Below, one piece after another: positions 41,012 through 49,157 of a stretch of 64,000 bases of DNA. The first letter of the stretch is position 1. Every line of letters begins with the position of its first letter. A program made the position numbers and the translations under genes. This DNA comes from an uncultured Spirochaetales bacterium (lineage in GTDB: Bacteria; Spirochaetota; Spirochaetia; Sphaerochaetales; Sphaerochaetaceae): NCBI GenBank assembly GCA_944390025.1, contig CALXOK010000001.1:1-64000 (forward strand). The letters run 5' to 3'. The notes under the pieces were generated by a model that saw nothing but the letters and a program-made list of their open reading frames with translations, searched no databases and was not told the origin of the DNA.

Positions 41012-41072
41012 CAGCAGGTAGAGCAAGCGGCTCATATCCGCTCGGTCGGGGGTCCGAGTCCCTCTCTCGCTA
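41000..41072 (+). tRNA. tRNA-Met (CAU), elongator type
   Basis: The 73-nt cloverleaf has acceptor GGCGAGA/TCTCGCT, D-arm GCTC/GAGC, anticodon stem AGCGG/CCGCT with loop CTCATAT, and T-arm GGGGG/CCCTC with discriminator A. The anticodon is CAU. The anticodon stem lacks the three G-C pairs of initiator tRNA, so it is an elongator tRNA-Met (or less likely a tRNA-Ile2). A G1-U72 pair is known for elongator tRNA-Met. No CCA is encoded. The T-loop reads TCCGAGT, with C instead of the almost invariant U at position 55. Confidence 0.9.
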
Positions 41073-41078
41073 AATCAG

Positions 41079-41107
41079 AGAGCGATGCATTGCACCGCTC
41101 TTTTTTT
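41079..41107. terminator. Terminator after the tRNA
   Basis: AGAGCG (41079-41084) pairs with CGCTCT (41096-41101), followed by a run of T. It ends the tRNA transcript and separates it from the converging FAH-family gene. Confidence 0.8.
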
Positions 41108-41832
41108 CATTCTGCGACAACCGTGTTTTTAAGTATTCCCAGTCCTTCAATCTCAACTTCGACTGTGTCACCCGGGTTCATGTGTGTTGTTCCTGAAGGC
41201 GTACCTGTGAGAATCACATCGCCGGGATTTAATGTCATGCGGCGGGAAAGCCAGCTGACAAGGAATTTAGGCTTGAATATCAGATTTTCTGTATTTGATC
41301 TCTGTACGACTTTTCCATTGACCCTTGCTATGATCTCCAGGTGATCCGGATCAAGATCTGTTTCAATGAATGGGCCAAGGGGGAGGAAGGTGTCAAAGCC
41401 CTTTGCGATTGTCCACTGTCCTGTCTTTGGCTGAAGATCGCGTGCTGTCACATCATTTGCACAGCAGTAGCCGAAGATATAATCTCCTGACTCTTCAATA
41501 CTGATGTTCTTGCATTTTCTTTTGATCACGATTGCAAGTTCTGCTTCTTCGTCAAGCAGGCTGCAGCAGGATGGTTTGATTATCCTGTCATCAGGGCCTA
41601 TTACAGCTGTCGATGGCTTAATGAAGATTACAGGTTCCTGTGGAACCGGCAGTCCGAATTCCTCAGCATGGTCACGGTAGTTGAGTCCGACACAAAGCGC
41701 TTTGGTCAGATTTTCCACGGGGCATGCCAGCCTGACTCTTTCGCAGGAAGCAGTCTTGAGGTATTCCTCATGGCTCAGCAGTCTTCCTTTCTCTCGAAGA
41801 TTGTCATCTGTGTAACAGCTTACGAATTTCAT
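41107..41832 (-). CDS. Fumarylacetoacetate hydrolase-family protein
   Basis: This 241-residue protein is the second gene of a leftward pair. The fold is the FAH type: LCVGLNYRDHAEEFG, KPSTAVIGPDDRI, metal-binding Glu residues in LLDEEAELAIVI, Asp in CANDVTARDLQ, the Lys of AKGFDTFLPLGPF, and GDVILTGTPSGT near the end. Such enzymes hydrolyse or decarboxylate 2-oxo acids (for example acylpyruvates or oxaloacetate). The exact substrate is not predictable. It overlaps the acetyltransferase gene by 4 nt. Confidence 0.85.
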   Translation of the reverse strand: MKFVSCYTDDNLREKGRLLSHEEYLKTASCERVRLACPVENLTKALCVGLNYRDHAEEFGLPVPQEPVIFIKPSTAVIGPDDRIIKPSCCSLLDEEAELAIVIKRKCKNISIEESGDYIFGYCCANDVTARDLQPKTGQWTIAKGFDTFLPLGPFIETDLDPDHLEIIARVNGKVVQRSNTENLIFKPKFLVSWLSRRMTLNPGDVILTGTPSGTTHMNPGDTVEVEIEGLGILKNTVVAE

Positions 41833-42431
41833 TTTTGTTTCCTCATAATTGCGTATCTTCTGATGATTGTGAAACCTCTGTCAGTATAGAACGGAATTAG
41901 TGATGTATCATCAATAAATAAATGGATGCTTCCTGCTCTTTCAAGAACAGAAGAGGCCAGGCCTCCTGAACGGTGGTCCTTGCGTGTGAAAAGGCAGTTA
42001 AGCTGCCGTCTTCCTTTTGTCGTGTATGCGGCTGACACTATTTCACCATTGTCACAGACAGTGAAGAAGAATTCTCCTTTGTCCTTCAAAAAGTCAAGGT
42101 ATTTAGTCTCAGTCTCCCACTGTGTGAAACGGTTGTAGAATGAGGCTATTTTCCTGACATCAGGATTGCTGTCAGGGGAAGGATTGTTTTCTGACGTCCG
42201 GTACATCAATATGCGGTAAGTGCCTTTTGAAGAGGGGAAAATGCAGGATGAGACTGATTCTTCATCACTATACTGCATCGGTTCGACATCAGCTTTTTCA
42301 GATGCAATATAAAGCCGGCCGTGAATGTTCACAGCCAGACAACCTTCGCTGGTTTCAGTGATGCAGGATGGAGGAATGAATCCTGACGGGATGATGAGAT
42401 TGCTTGAGTCCGAATAGTCGATGATGTTCAT
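41829..42431 (-). CDS. GNAT-like N-acetyltransferase
   Basis: This 200-residue protein has a C-terminal half resembling the GNAT fold: GEIVSAAYTT, LNCLFTRKDHRSGGLASSVLER (acetyl-CoA loop) and IPFYTDRGFTIIRR. The N-terminal 90 residues are less conserved. It lies 43 bp after hflC behind a hairpin and overlaps the FAH gene. The substrate is unknown. Confidence 0.65.
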   Translation of the reverse strand: MNIIDYSDSSNLIIPSGFIPPSCITETSEGCLAVNIHGRLYIASEKADVEPMQYSDEESVSSCIFPSSKGTYRILMYRTSENNPSPDSNPDVRKIASFYNRFTQWETETKYLDFLKDKGEFFFTVCDNGEIVSAAYTTKGRRQLNCLFTRKDHRSGGLASSVLERAGSIHLFIDDTSLIPFYTDRGFTIIRRYAIMRKQK

Positions 42432-42442
42432 GTATACAAAGA

Positions 42443-42466
42443 GGGGAACTGCGTCGGCAGCTCCCC
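42443..42466 (-). terminator. Hairpin between hflC and the acetyltransferase
   Basis: GGGGAACTGC (42443-42452) faces GCAGCTCCCC (42457-42466): a 10-bp stem with one mismatch and a GTCG loop. The downstream T-run in the leftward direction is short (TCTTTG), so it may be a partial terminator or an mRNA boundary. Confidence 0.6.
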
Positions 42467-42473
42467 TTTGAAA

Positions 42474-43439
42474 TCACAGATACTTGAAGTATTCAGCATC
42501 AGATGAAAGCACCTTCGTCATGGATGGCACTGTTTCCTTGTAAGACTTCAATGTGTTGTAGAACTCGAAGAAGTCCGGATCTGCGCTGTAGCTCTCAGTA
42601 TAGATTCTGTTTGCCTCTGCATCAGCGTTTCCCCTGATTACAGCAGCTTCAGCCTCAGCTTCTGAAAGGATGGTGCTTCTGTCCTTTTCAGTCTTACCCT
42701 GCCATTCTGCAAGCTGTCCGCGTCCATAGGAACGGTATGTCTCGGCAATCTGACTGCGCTCCTTGATCATTCTCTCATAGACAGATTCCGTCAGATCGTC
42801 AGAGTAACGGATCTGACGTATAATCACATCCTCAAGCGTGATTCCATATGTATCGGTATAGCGGGAGGCATCGGCAAGGATGATGTTGCTCAGGCCTTCA
42901 CGTCCAACCTCAATCGACTGCTGGCTTGTTGCAGTGCTGGTAAGGCTCTTGAGCGTTTCTGCATCTTCAGCGCTGTCAACATCCTGAAAACCTTCAACCA
43001 CGTTGATTTCGTTAATCTGGTTTGTCGAGCGCACAGCCTCATTCAGGTTGTTCTCGGAAATGACAGTTCTGATGGTTGAATCGATGATGTCATTGAGCCT
43101 GCCAAGTCCTGATGCGATGGAGCCAACTGTCTCATAGAATTTTGCAGGATCCGAGATATACCAGCGTGCTGTGGCGTCAACCCAGATGAACTGGTTCTCA
43201 TTCGTCGGGATACGCTGGGCATCTCCGTCCCAGCTGAGAAGCTTTGAAGAGTATTTGACGACGTTGTCAACAAGAGGCATCTTGAATTTCAGACCGGCCT
43301 CCGTCTCGGTGTTCACAATCTTTCCGAACCGTGTGACAACTGCCTGCTCTCCTTCTGGAAGGATATAGAAAGGACCGAGCATGAGGAATACTGCCAGGAA
43401 AACTGCAAGGACGACAAGGATTGCAATCAGCTTTTTCAT
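42474..43439 (-). CDS. hflC: HflC, membrane protease modulator
   Basis: This 321-residue protein has an N-terminal signal anchor (about 4-26), then the SPFH/band-7 domain starting at ILPEGEQAVVTRFGKI. It contains SYGRGQLAEWQGKTEKDRSTILSEAEAEAAVIRGNADAEANRIY, the usual stalk of HflC, and ends in a short helix with VLSSDAEYFKYL. With HflK it forms a ring complex in the inner membrane that restrains FtsH proteolysis. It is translationally coupled to hflK (4-nt overlap). Confidence 0.93.
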   Translation of the reverse strand: MKKLIAILVVLAVFLAVFLMLGPFYILPEGEQAVVTRFGKIVNTETEAGLKFKMPLVDNVVKYSSKLLSWDGDAQRIPTNENQFIWVDATARWYISDPAKFYETVGSIASGLGRLNDIIDSTIRTVISENNLNEAVRSTNQINEINVVEGFQDVDSAEDAETLKSLTSTATSQQSIEVGREGLSNIILADASRYTDTYGITLEDVIIRQIRYSDDLTESVYERMIKERSQIAETYRSYGRGQLAEWQGKTEKDRSTILSEAEAEAAVIRGNADAEANRIYTESYSADPDFFEFYNTLKSYKETVPSMTKVLSSDAEYFKYL

Positions 43440-44413
43440 ACAGCACCTCCAAAAGTCTTCACAGGAAGGAAGTTATCAAGTTCAGGGTCGATGAGTGTTG
43501 TATCCGCATCAGTGGAGAGAATCTCCGTCATCGTATCAAGATAGAGCCTTCTTTGCGTGATCTGCGGATCAGATTCGTAACTTTCCCTCATCGCATTGAA
43601 GGCCGCGACATCACCTCTGGCCTTGTTGACAGTCTGTGCGGCATAGCCCTCAGCCTGAAGGATGATCCGGCTGGCTTCACCCTGAGCTTCAGGAATGGCG
43701 GTATTGTAGTATTCCTTACCTTCGTTGATTGACTTGTTCATGTCCTGAATCGCCTTGTTGACATCTTCGAAAGCATCCTGGACAGCACCTTCCGGCGGAA
43801 CGATATTCTGGAGCTTGACAGTGACGACCTCAATGCCGAAATCATAGCCGTCGAAAATTGTCTGCATCTTCTCCTGAGCCTCAATTTCAATCTTAGTCCT
43901 CAGGTCAGTCATGACAGACAGAATAGGGTAGTCACCTACAAGTGCGTTCATTACGGACTGCGAGATGTCACGGATGGTGGTCTCCTTGTCCTCAACGCTG
44001 AAAAGCCATTTTCTGGGGTCATTTATGCGGTACTGGACAATCCACTCGACATCCACAATATTCAGATCGCCTGTGAGCATGACAGATTCGTCATCATAAC
44101 TGGATGCTCCTTTAAGGCTTGTTCCAGTGCTGTCAGTTGCCCTGTAGCCGAAGGTGAGAGTCTGCACAAGCTGCGTCGGAACCGTATAGCTTCTCTCAAG
44201 ACCGAAAGGAAGCCTGGTCTGGAGACCGGGACCTACTGTCCTGTTGTATTTGCCGAGTCTGAGAACAACTGCCTGCTCGGTCTGGTCAACAACGAAGAAG
44301 GAGCTGAATGCGGCGAATACGAAGAATGCTGCGACAAGAAGCACGATGATGAGCTTCACGCTGAAAGCAGGCCTTCTATGCGCAGGACGCACGATTTTTT
44401 CTTCATCACTCAT
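43436..44413 (-). CDS. hflK: HflK, membrane protease modulator
   Basis: This 325-residue protein has an N-terminal cytoplasmic tail, a membrane segment (about 19-45), and the band-7 domain with VVDQTEQAVVLRLGKYNRTVGPGLQTRLPFG. The later IVPPEGAVQDAFEDVNKAIQDMNKSINEG and AQGEASRIILQAEGYA segments are strongly HflK-like. It is the first gene of the leftward hflKC pair and diverges from metG. Confidence 0.93.
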   Translation of the reverse strand: MSDEEKIVRPAHRRPAFSVKLIIVLLVAAFFVFAAFSSFFVVDQTEQAVVLRLGKYNRTVGPGLQTRLPFGLERSYTVPTQLVQTLTFGYRATDSTGTSLKGASSYDDESVMLTGDLNIVDVEWIVQYRINDPRKWLFSVEDKETTIRDISQSVMNALVGDYPILSVMTDLRTKIEIEAQEKMQTIFDGYDFGIEVVTVKLQNIVPPEGAVQDAFEDVNKAIQDMNKSINEGKEYYNTAIPEAQGEASRIILQAEGYAAQTVNKARGDVAAFNAMRESYESDPQITQRRLYLDTMTEILSTDADTTLIDPELDNFLPVKTFGGAV

Positions 44414-44553
44414 TTTTTATAGATTTCCCTTTTTATCCGGATATGTAATTCTGAATATAGAGAAAAAGAAAAGGCAGGGCAATTCTTTTGGCTCACATGT
44501 GTGGAAAAAGAAAACATAATTGGATATCATGACAGACACTCAGGAGCAGAAAA

Positions 44554-46773
44554 GTGAAAAAAAGACTAGTCACCTCGGCACTGCCATATGTAAACAACAT
44601 CCCGCATCTGGGCAATCTTACCCAGGTGCTTTCCGCTGATGTCTTCGCACGTTTTTCCCGTTCAATGGGCATAGAGACCTTCTATGTCTGCGGTACGGAT
44701 GAGTATGGAACGGCAAGCGAGACAAGGGCGCTTCAGGAAGGGGTCAGTCCCCGTGAACTGTGTGACCACTACCATAAGATTCATGAAGCTATTTACAAGT
44801 GGTTCAATATCTCATTCGACTACTTCGGACGCACAAGCACACCGAAGCATACGGAAATCGTCCAGCATATCTTCAACCTTGTTGACAGGAACGGTTATAT
44901 AACCGAGAAGGAAATCGAGCAGCTTTACTGCCCGAAGTGCGGCCGTTTCCTTGCCGACCGCTTCGTTCTTGGAAAGTGTCCTCACTGCGGAAGCGAGGGA
45001 GCCCGCGGCGACCAGTGTGATGCTTGCCAGAGTCTGCTTGATCCGACAGAGCTGATTGAGCCTCACTGCTCAGTTTGCGGAACGACACCAGTCATAAAGA
45101 AGACAAAGCATCTTTACATAGATCTTCCAAAGGCTCTGCCTCTTCTGCAGAAGTGGATAGACAAGGCGTCAAAGGACGGTTTCTGGTCCAAGAACGCCGT
45201 TCAGGTGACATCCTCCTGGATCCGTGACGGTCTCAAGGAGCGCTGTATCACCAGAGACCTCAAGTGGGGTATCCCGGTACCAAGGGAAGGCTTTGAAGAC
45301 AAGGTTTTTTATGTCTGGTTTGATGCGCCTATCGGCTATATCTCGATGACAGCAAGCGCAACAGAAGACTGGAAGCGCTGGTGGCAGGATCCGGAAAACA
45401 CCGAGCTTTTCCAGTTCATAGGAAAGGACAACATCCCGTTCCATACTGTCATCTTCCCGGCAAGCCTTCTTGCAACAGGGGAGAAGTGGACGATGCTTCA
45501 TCACATGTCCAGCACCGAGTACCTGAACTATGAGGGTGGAAAGTTCTCCAAGAGCCTTGGCATCGGTGTTTTCGGAAATGATGTGATGGAGACCGGCATC
45601 CCTGCCGATGTCTGGCGTTTCTACATGTTCTACAACCGCCCGGAAAAGAGCGATGTCAACTTCTCCTGGTCTGACTTTCAGGAAAAGGTGAACGGAGAGC
45701 TTATCGGAAACCTGTCAAACCTCGTCAACAGGACACTGTCTTTTGTCAGCCGTTTCTATGATGGAAAGGTTCCTTCTGCTAGCCTTGATGAGACCCTTGT
45801 GTCTGTCATGCAGGAGAAGGAGACTGTCATAACAGACATGCTGAATCATGCTCAGGAACGTGATGCCCTCAGGGAAATCTTCCTGCTGTGTGACGAAGGA
45901 AACAAGGCTTTCCAGGCAGGAGAACCCTGGAAGACGAGAAAAGAGGATCCTGAGAAAGCAGCGACACTGCTCAGGACCCTGTGCTATATGATCAGGGATG
46001 TCGCCGTGATGATTGAACCTTATATGCCATCCACTGCTAAGAAGATCTTCTCATTCTTCGGCAGCAGCGAGGGCTGGACATGGAAGGACCTTTCAGACTT
46101 CACGGGTCTTGACAGCGTTGAGAACGTGAGCCTGCTTTTCTCAAAACTTGATGATGAGCTCGTCTCCACACTGAAACTCCGCTACAGCGGCACTCAGGAG
46201 GAGAGGGAAAAAGAAACACCTGCAAAGGAGAATAAGAAAGAAGTGACAGACACTGCTATTGAAAACGAAAGCATCGCACATCAGTTTGAACGTCGTGTGA
46301 CACTCAAGGTCGCACGTATCGCCCAGGTCGAGAAGCATCCTAATGGTGACCTGCTTTATATCCTGCACCTTGATGATGGCAGCCCAGACGGACGTACAAT
46401 CGTCTCATCAATTGTTCCCTATTACAAGGCAGAGGAGCTTGAAGGACGCAACATCATTGTTGTCGCTAACCTCAAGCCTGCTAATTTCAGGGGGGTCAAG
46501 AGCTATGGCATGCTGCTTGCCGCATCAGATCCTGATGCCGAGCCGCATTCAACCTGTGAGGTTCTCTTTGCTGACGACATTCCTGCCGGAACCGTTCTCA
46601 AGGTTGAGGGCCAGGGGGACGTCGAGAAGGTCACGACCTACATCAAGCCTGACCATTTCTTCGCAATGCCGCTTTATACAAAGGACGGCAGACTGATGGT
46701 TGACGGCTGCCTGATTACAGGAGAAGAGAAGACAGTCTCAAGCAAGAAGTACCTCAATGGGCCTGTCGGTTAA
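44554..46773 (+). CDS. metG: Methionine-tRNA ligase
   Basis: This 739-residue class I synthetase charges tRNA-Met, including the prophage-split tRNA next door. The HIGH-type motif is HLGN at 18-21 and the KMSKS-type is KFSKS at 330-334. Two zinc knuckles (CPKCG, CPHCG, CDAC, CSVCG) are present in the connective peptide. The C-terminal 110 residues are an EMAP/Trbp111-like tRNA-binding domain (RVTLKVARIAQVEKHPNGDLLY), after an anticodon-binding helical bundle and a charged linker. It starts with GTG at 44554 after an AGGAG site. The length is typical for the form with the tRNA-binding tail. Confidence 0.97.
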   Translation: MKKRLVTSALPYVNNIPHLGNLTQVLSADVFARFSRSMGIETFYVCGTDEYGTASETRALQEGVSPRELCDHYHKIHEAIYKWFNISFDYFGRTSTPKHTEIVQHIFNLVDRNGYITEKEIEQLYCPKCGRFLADRFVLGKCPHCGSEGARGDQCDACQSLLDPTELIEPHCSVCGTTPVIKKTKHLYIDLPKALPLLQKWIDKASKDGFWSKNAVQVTSSWIRDGLKERCITRDLKWGIPVPREGFEDKVFYVWFDAPIGYISMTASATEDWKRWWQDPENTELFQFIGKDNIPFHTVIFPASLLATGEKWTMLHHMSSTEYLNYEGGKFSKSLGIGVFGNDVMETGIPADVWRFYMFYNRPEKSDVNFSWSDFQEKVNGELIGNLSNLVNRTLSFVSRFYDGKVPSASLDETLVSVMQEKETVITDMLNHAQERDALREIFLLCDEGNKAFQAGEPWKTRKEDPEKAATLLRTLCYMIRDVAVMIEPYMPSTAKKIFSFFGSSEGWTWKDLSDFTGLDSVENVSLLFSKLDDELVSTLKLRYSGTQEEREKETPAKENKKEVTDTAIENESIAHQFERRVTLKVARIAQVEKHPNGDLLYILHLDDGSPDGRTIVSSIVPYYKAEELEGRNIIVVANLKPANFRGVKSYGMLLAASDPDAEPHSTCEVLFADDIPAGTVLKVEGQGDVEKVTTYIKPDHFFAMPLYTKDGRLMVDGCLITGEEKTVSSKKYLNGPVG

Positions 46774-47716
46774 AAGAATTCCATTAGACGCACTTGATGC
46801 GGCGAATCCGTTCCAGAGTAAATTCTGGGCTCAGATCAAGAAGGCCAGCGGCTGGATGCCGAGGGCCTTCTGTCTGAATGACGGCTCCGGAGACGTCACT
46901 GTTCTGGTGCTTGTGAAAAGATTCAGCCGTTTTTTCTCTCTCGCTTATATCCCTATGGGGCTGAAAGGCGTCAGTGATGAAAACACACTTGTATGCTTTG
47001 CAGAAGCGGTTAAACACTATCTTCCATCTGACTGCATGCTGCTGCGTGCAGACCTTGACTGGGGATGTGACACTGATTTCACTCGTTTCAGGAAATGCCG
47101 TTTCTCTGTCCAGCCTGAGGCAACAGTGCGCCTTGATTTGACAAAAAAACTGTCGTTTACAAAGAGGGCTGTAAGAAACCTCGGAAAGGAAGAAGGTGTG
47201 ATTGTGGTTCCCTGGAAGGGGGATGAGGAAAGCTTCCATGCCTGGTATGAGTGCTATGTGAGAACTGCTCTAAGAGACGGTTTCACTGCAAGAGGTGAAT
47301 CCTATATACTCTCATTCTTCAGCATTGATGATTCAGCAGTTCATCCTCTTTTGTATCTTGCGTACAAGGACGGAACTGTCTGTGGTGGTATCATGACATT
47401 GCGTACGAGGATGGAGGAAGTATATCTGTTCGGTGCATCTGAGCGGTTTGATAAAGGAATTTCCTGTGGCTACAGCCTACAGGCAAAGGCTGTCATGGAG
47501 GCAAAGGGTGCCGGTGTAGCCGTTTATGACCTTTTCGGAGTGAGCCGCCCTGACGGATCAGACAGGCATCTTGACAGCCTGAGTGTATTCAAGACCGCTT
47601 TTGGCGGAAAAATTGAGGAAAGGACGCCTAGTATTGATTACATCTACAGGCCTGTTGCAGGGCGTCTTTTCCGTCTTGCAGACAATCTGAGAATGGGACA
47701 CTCAAGAAAGGTTTAA
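46757..47716 (+). CDS. FemAB-like peptidyltransferase
   Basis: This 319-residue protein has FQSKFWAQIKKASGWMPRAF and LAYIPMGLKG at the N terminus, FTKRAVRNLGKEEGV in the middle, and a C-terminal acyltransferase part with GGIMTLRTRMEEVYLFGAS and YDLFGVSRPD. This matches FemX/FemAB lipid II-amino-acid transferases (double GNAT fold), which use aminoacyl-tRNA to build peptidoglycan cross-bridges. In spirochaetes they may have other substrates. It overlaps metG by 17 nt and murD by 15 nt at its 3' end (convergent). Confidence 0.8.
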   Translation: MGLSVKRIPLDALDAANPFQSKFWAQIKKASGWMPRAFCLNDGSGDVTVLVLVKRFSRFFSLAYIPMGLKGVSDENTLVCFAEAVKHYLPSDCMLLRADLDWGCDTDFTRFRKCRFSVQPEATVRLDLTKKLSFTKRAVRNLGKEEGVIVVPWKGDEESFHAWYECYVRTALRDGFTARGESYILSFFSIDDSAVHPLLYLAYKDGTVCGGIMTLRTRMEEVYLFGASERFDKGISCGYSLQAKAVMEAKGAGVAVYDLFGVSRPDGSDRHLDSLSVFKTAFGGKIEERTPSIDYIYRPVAGRLFRLADNLRMGHSRKV

Positions 47717-49066
47717 AGGGAAAGTGGTCTGACCTTCGCTCTTCGCGATATAAAGTTTTACAAGAACCTTGAACTGGTTGCCTCGGTCAAACTCGTTCCT
47801 GAAAAGCTCGAATGAGGCCGCACCCGGAGACAGAAGGACACACTGCACCTGATTGAACTCATCTCTTTTCCTGACGGCTTTCTCAACAGCTGAGTTGAAT
47901 GCCTCCTTCATCGTGCTGAAGGGGCCGGAATATTCAATTGAGTGCTTTTCAAGGAAAGGTATAAGCTCTCCTTGTGTGAAAGATCCGTCCAGAAGGGTGA
48001 CTGAGGAAGCCATCTGAAGCGCCTGAAGCATGCCGTCCGCCTTGAGGTTCTTGTCCGTTCCGCCACAGATGAGATGGGTTGACAGAGGAGCGATGTTCTT
48101 CATCGAGAATGTGACGGCTTCTGCGATTGTCGCGGCAGAGTCATTGACGAACATCAGATCCTTGTAGAATGCGACCTGCTCAATCCTGTGGGGCATGCCG
48201 CGGTATGTGGAAAGCGCCTTGATTGTCTCCTTCCGGCTGAAGCCGAGCGTCCTCATCGCACTGTAGGCACACTGGAGTTCCATCTTCTTTTCTTTGAAAG
48301 GATTGGCGTATCCGGGGAAAACATGAATAAGCTTCTTCAGTCCGAATGTGTGCTGGAGGATGAAGGCCTTGTTCTTTGAATTCACAAGTATGATGTCGCA
48401 TTTCTTGTTGAAAAGCTTCATCTTGTCATCGTAGTACTCCTTCAGGTCCTTGTAGGAGTTCTGATGATCCGGATATTTGCTTGTGAAAATGGCAAGGGTT
48501 ATGTGCGGCATGATTCCGTTCAGCGCCACATAGGTGTCATGAATCTGCCAGCTCGACATCTCCATTACAATATATTCTGGAAGCGGTTTTTTCTCAGCTG
48601 TCCTCTTGCTGATTTCATTCATCACGGTAAAGGCTGAAATCCCTATATTCCCGCACATCAGTGCCTCATGCCCGCATTCCTGAAGACCGTGCTGGATGGC
48701 TGCAACAGTGGTTGTCTTGCCCTTTGTGCCTGTAACGGCAATCAGCTTGATCTTCTTGATCTCTTCCATCCTGAAAAGGCATGAGAAATCATTTTCAATG
48801 CGCTTTGCAAGAGAGAGCTGGGGCATGGATGTCGGAACAGCAGGGTTCTTGATAACAACGTCGGCCCATTTTATGTCATCCTTCGGGTCTATAGCGCTGA
48901 AATGGCAGACAACACCAAGGCTTTCCAGTTCTTCAGGAACATTGGAGAACGTGGAACGTGGTGCAACATCAGAAACACGGACACTGTTTCTGCCATTTCT
49001 TGCGAAGTGCAGGGCGGCGGCACGTCCACCGCCGTTTGTACCTAAACCGAGAATAAGGACCTTCAT
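47702..49066 (-). CDS. murD: UDP-N-acetylmuramoylalanine-D-glutamate ligase
   Basis: This protein is 454 residues from the ATG at 49066, with GAGGGGAA upstream; a longer frame to 49213 lacks a site and is not Mur-like. It has an N-terminal Rossmann domain with GLGTNGGGRAA, the central ATPase with AVTGTKGKTTTVAAI, and a C-terminal HLICGGTDKNL region with Mur ligase motifs. It adds D-Glu in cytoplasmic peptidoglycan synthesis. It diverges from the guanine deaminase. Confidence 0.88.
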   Translation of the reverse strand: MKVLILGLGTNGGGRAAALHFARNGRNSVRVSDVAPRSTFSNVPEELESLGVVCHFSAIDPKDDIKWADVVIKNPAVPTSMPQLSLAKRIENDFSCLFRMEEIKKIKLIAVTGTKGKTTTVAAIQHGLQECGHEALMCGNIGISAFTVMNEISKRTAEKKPLPEYIVMEMSSWQIHDTYVALNGIMPHITLAIFTSKYPDHQNSYKDLKEYYDDKMKLFNKKCDIILVNSKNKAFILQHTFGLKKLIHVFPGYANPFKEKKMELQCAYSAMRTLGFSRKETIKALSTYRGMPHRIEQVAFYKDLMFVNDSAATIAEAVTFSMKNIAPLSTHLICGGTDKNLKADGMLQALQMASSVTLLDGSFTQGELIPFLEKHSIEYSGPFSTMKEAFNSAVEKAVRKRDEFNQVQCVLLSPGAASFELFRNEFDRGNQFKVLVKLYIAKSEGQTTFPLNLS

Positions 49067-49129
49067 CAATTTCCCCTCATTAAAGATTAGCGTAAGTGTA
49101 AAGAAAAAGCGAGAGAAATCACATTCATA

Positions 49130-49138
49130 TGATATAAT
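49130..49138 (+). promoter_or_regulatory. Extended -10 promoter of the guanine deaminase
   Basis: TGATATAAT forms an extended -10 element 19 bp before the start codon. No convincing -35 hexamer is seen at the usual distance. Confidence 0.5.
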
Positions 49139-49157
49139 TCGTCCCGGAGGATATGCC

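Noticed and set aside
48696..49157. N-terminal extension of the guanine deaminase
   Set aside because: It is an open frame antisense to murD; the ATG at 49158 has a CGGAGG site and an extended -10 promoter.
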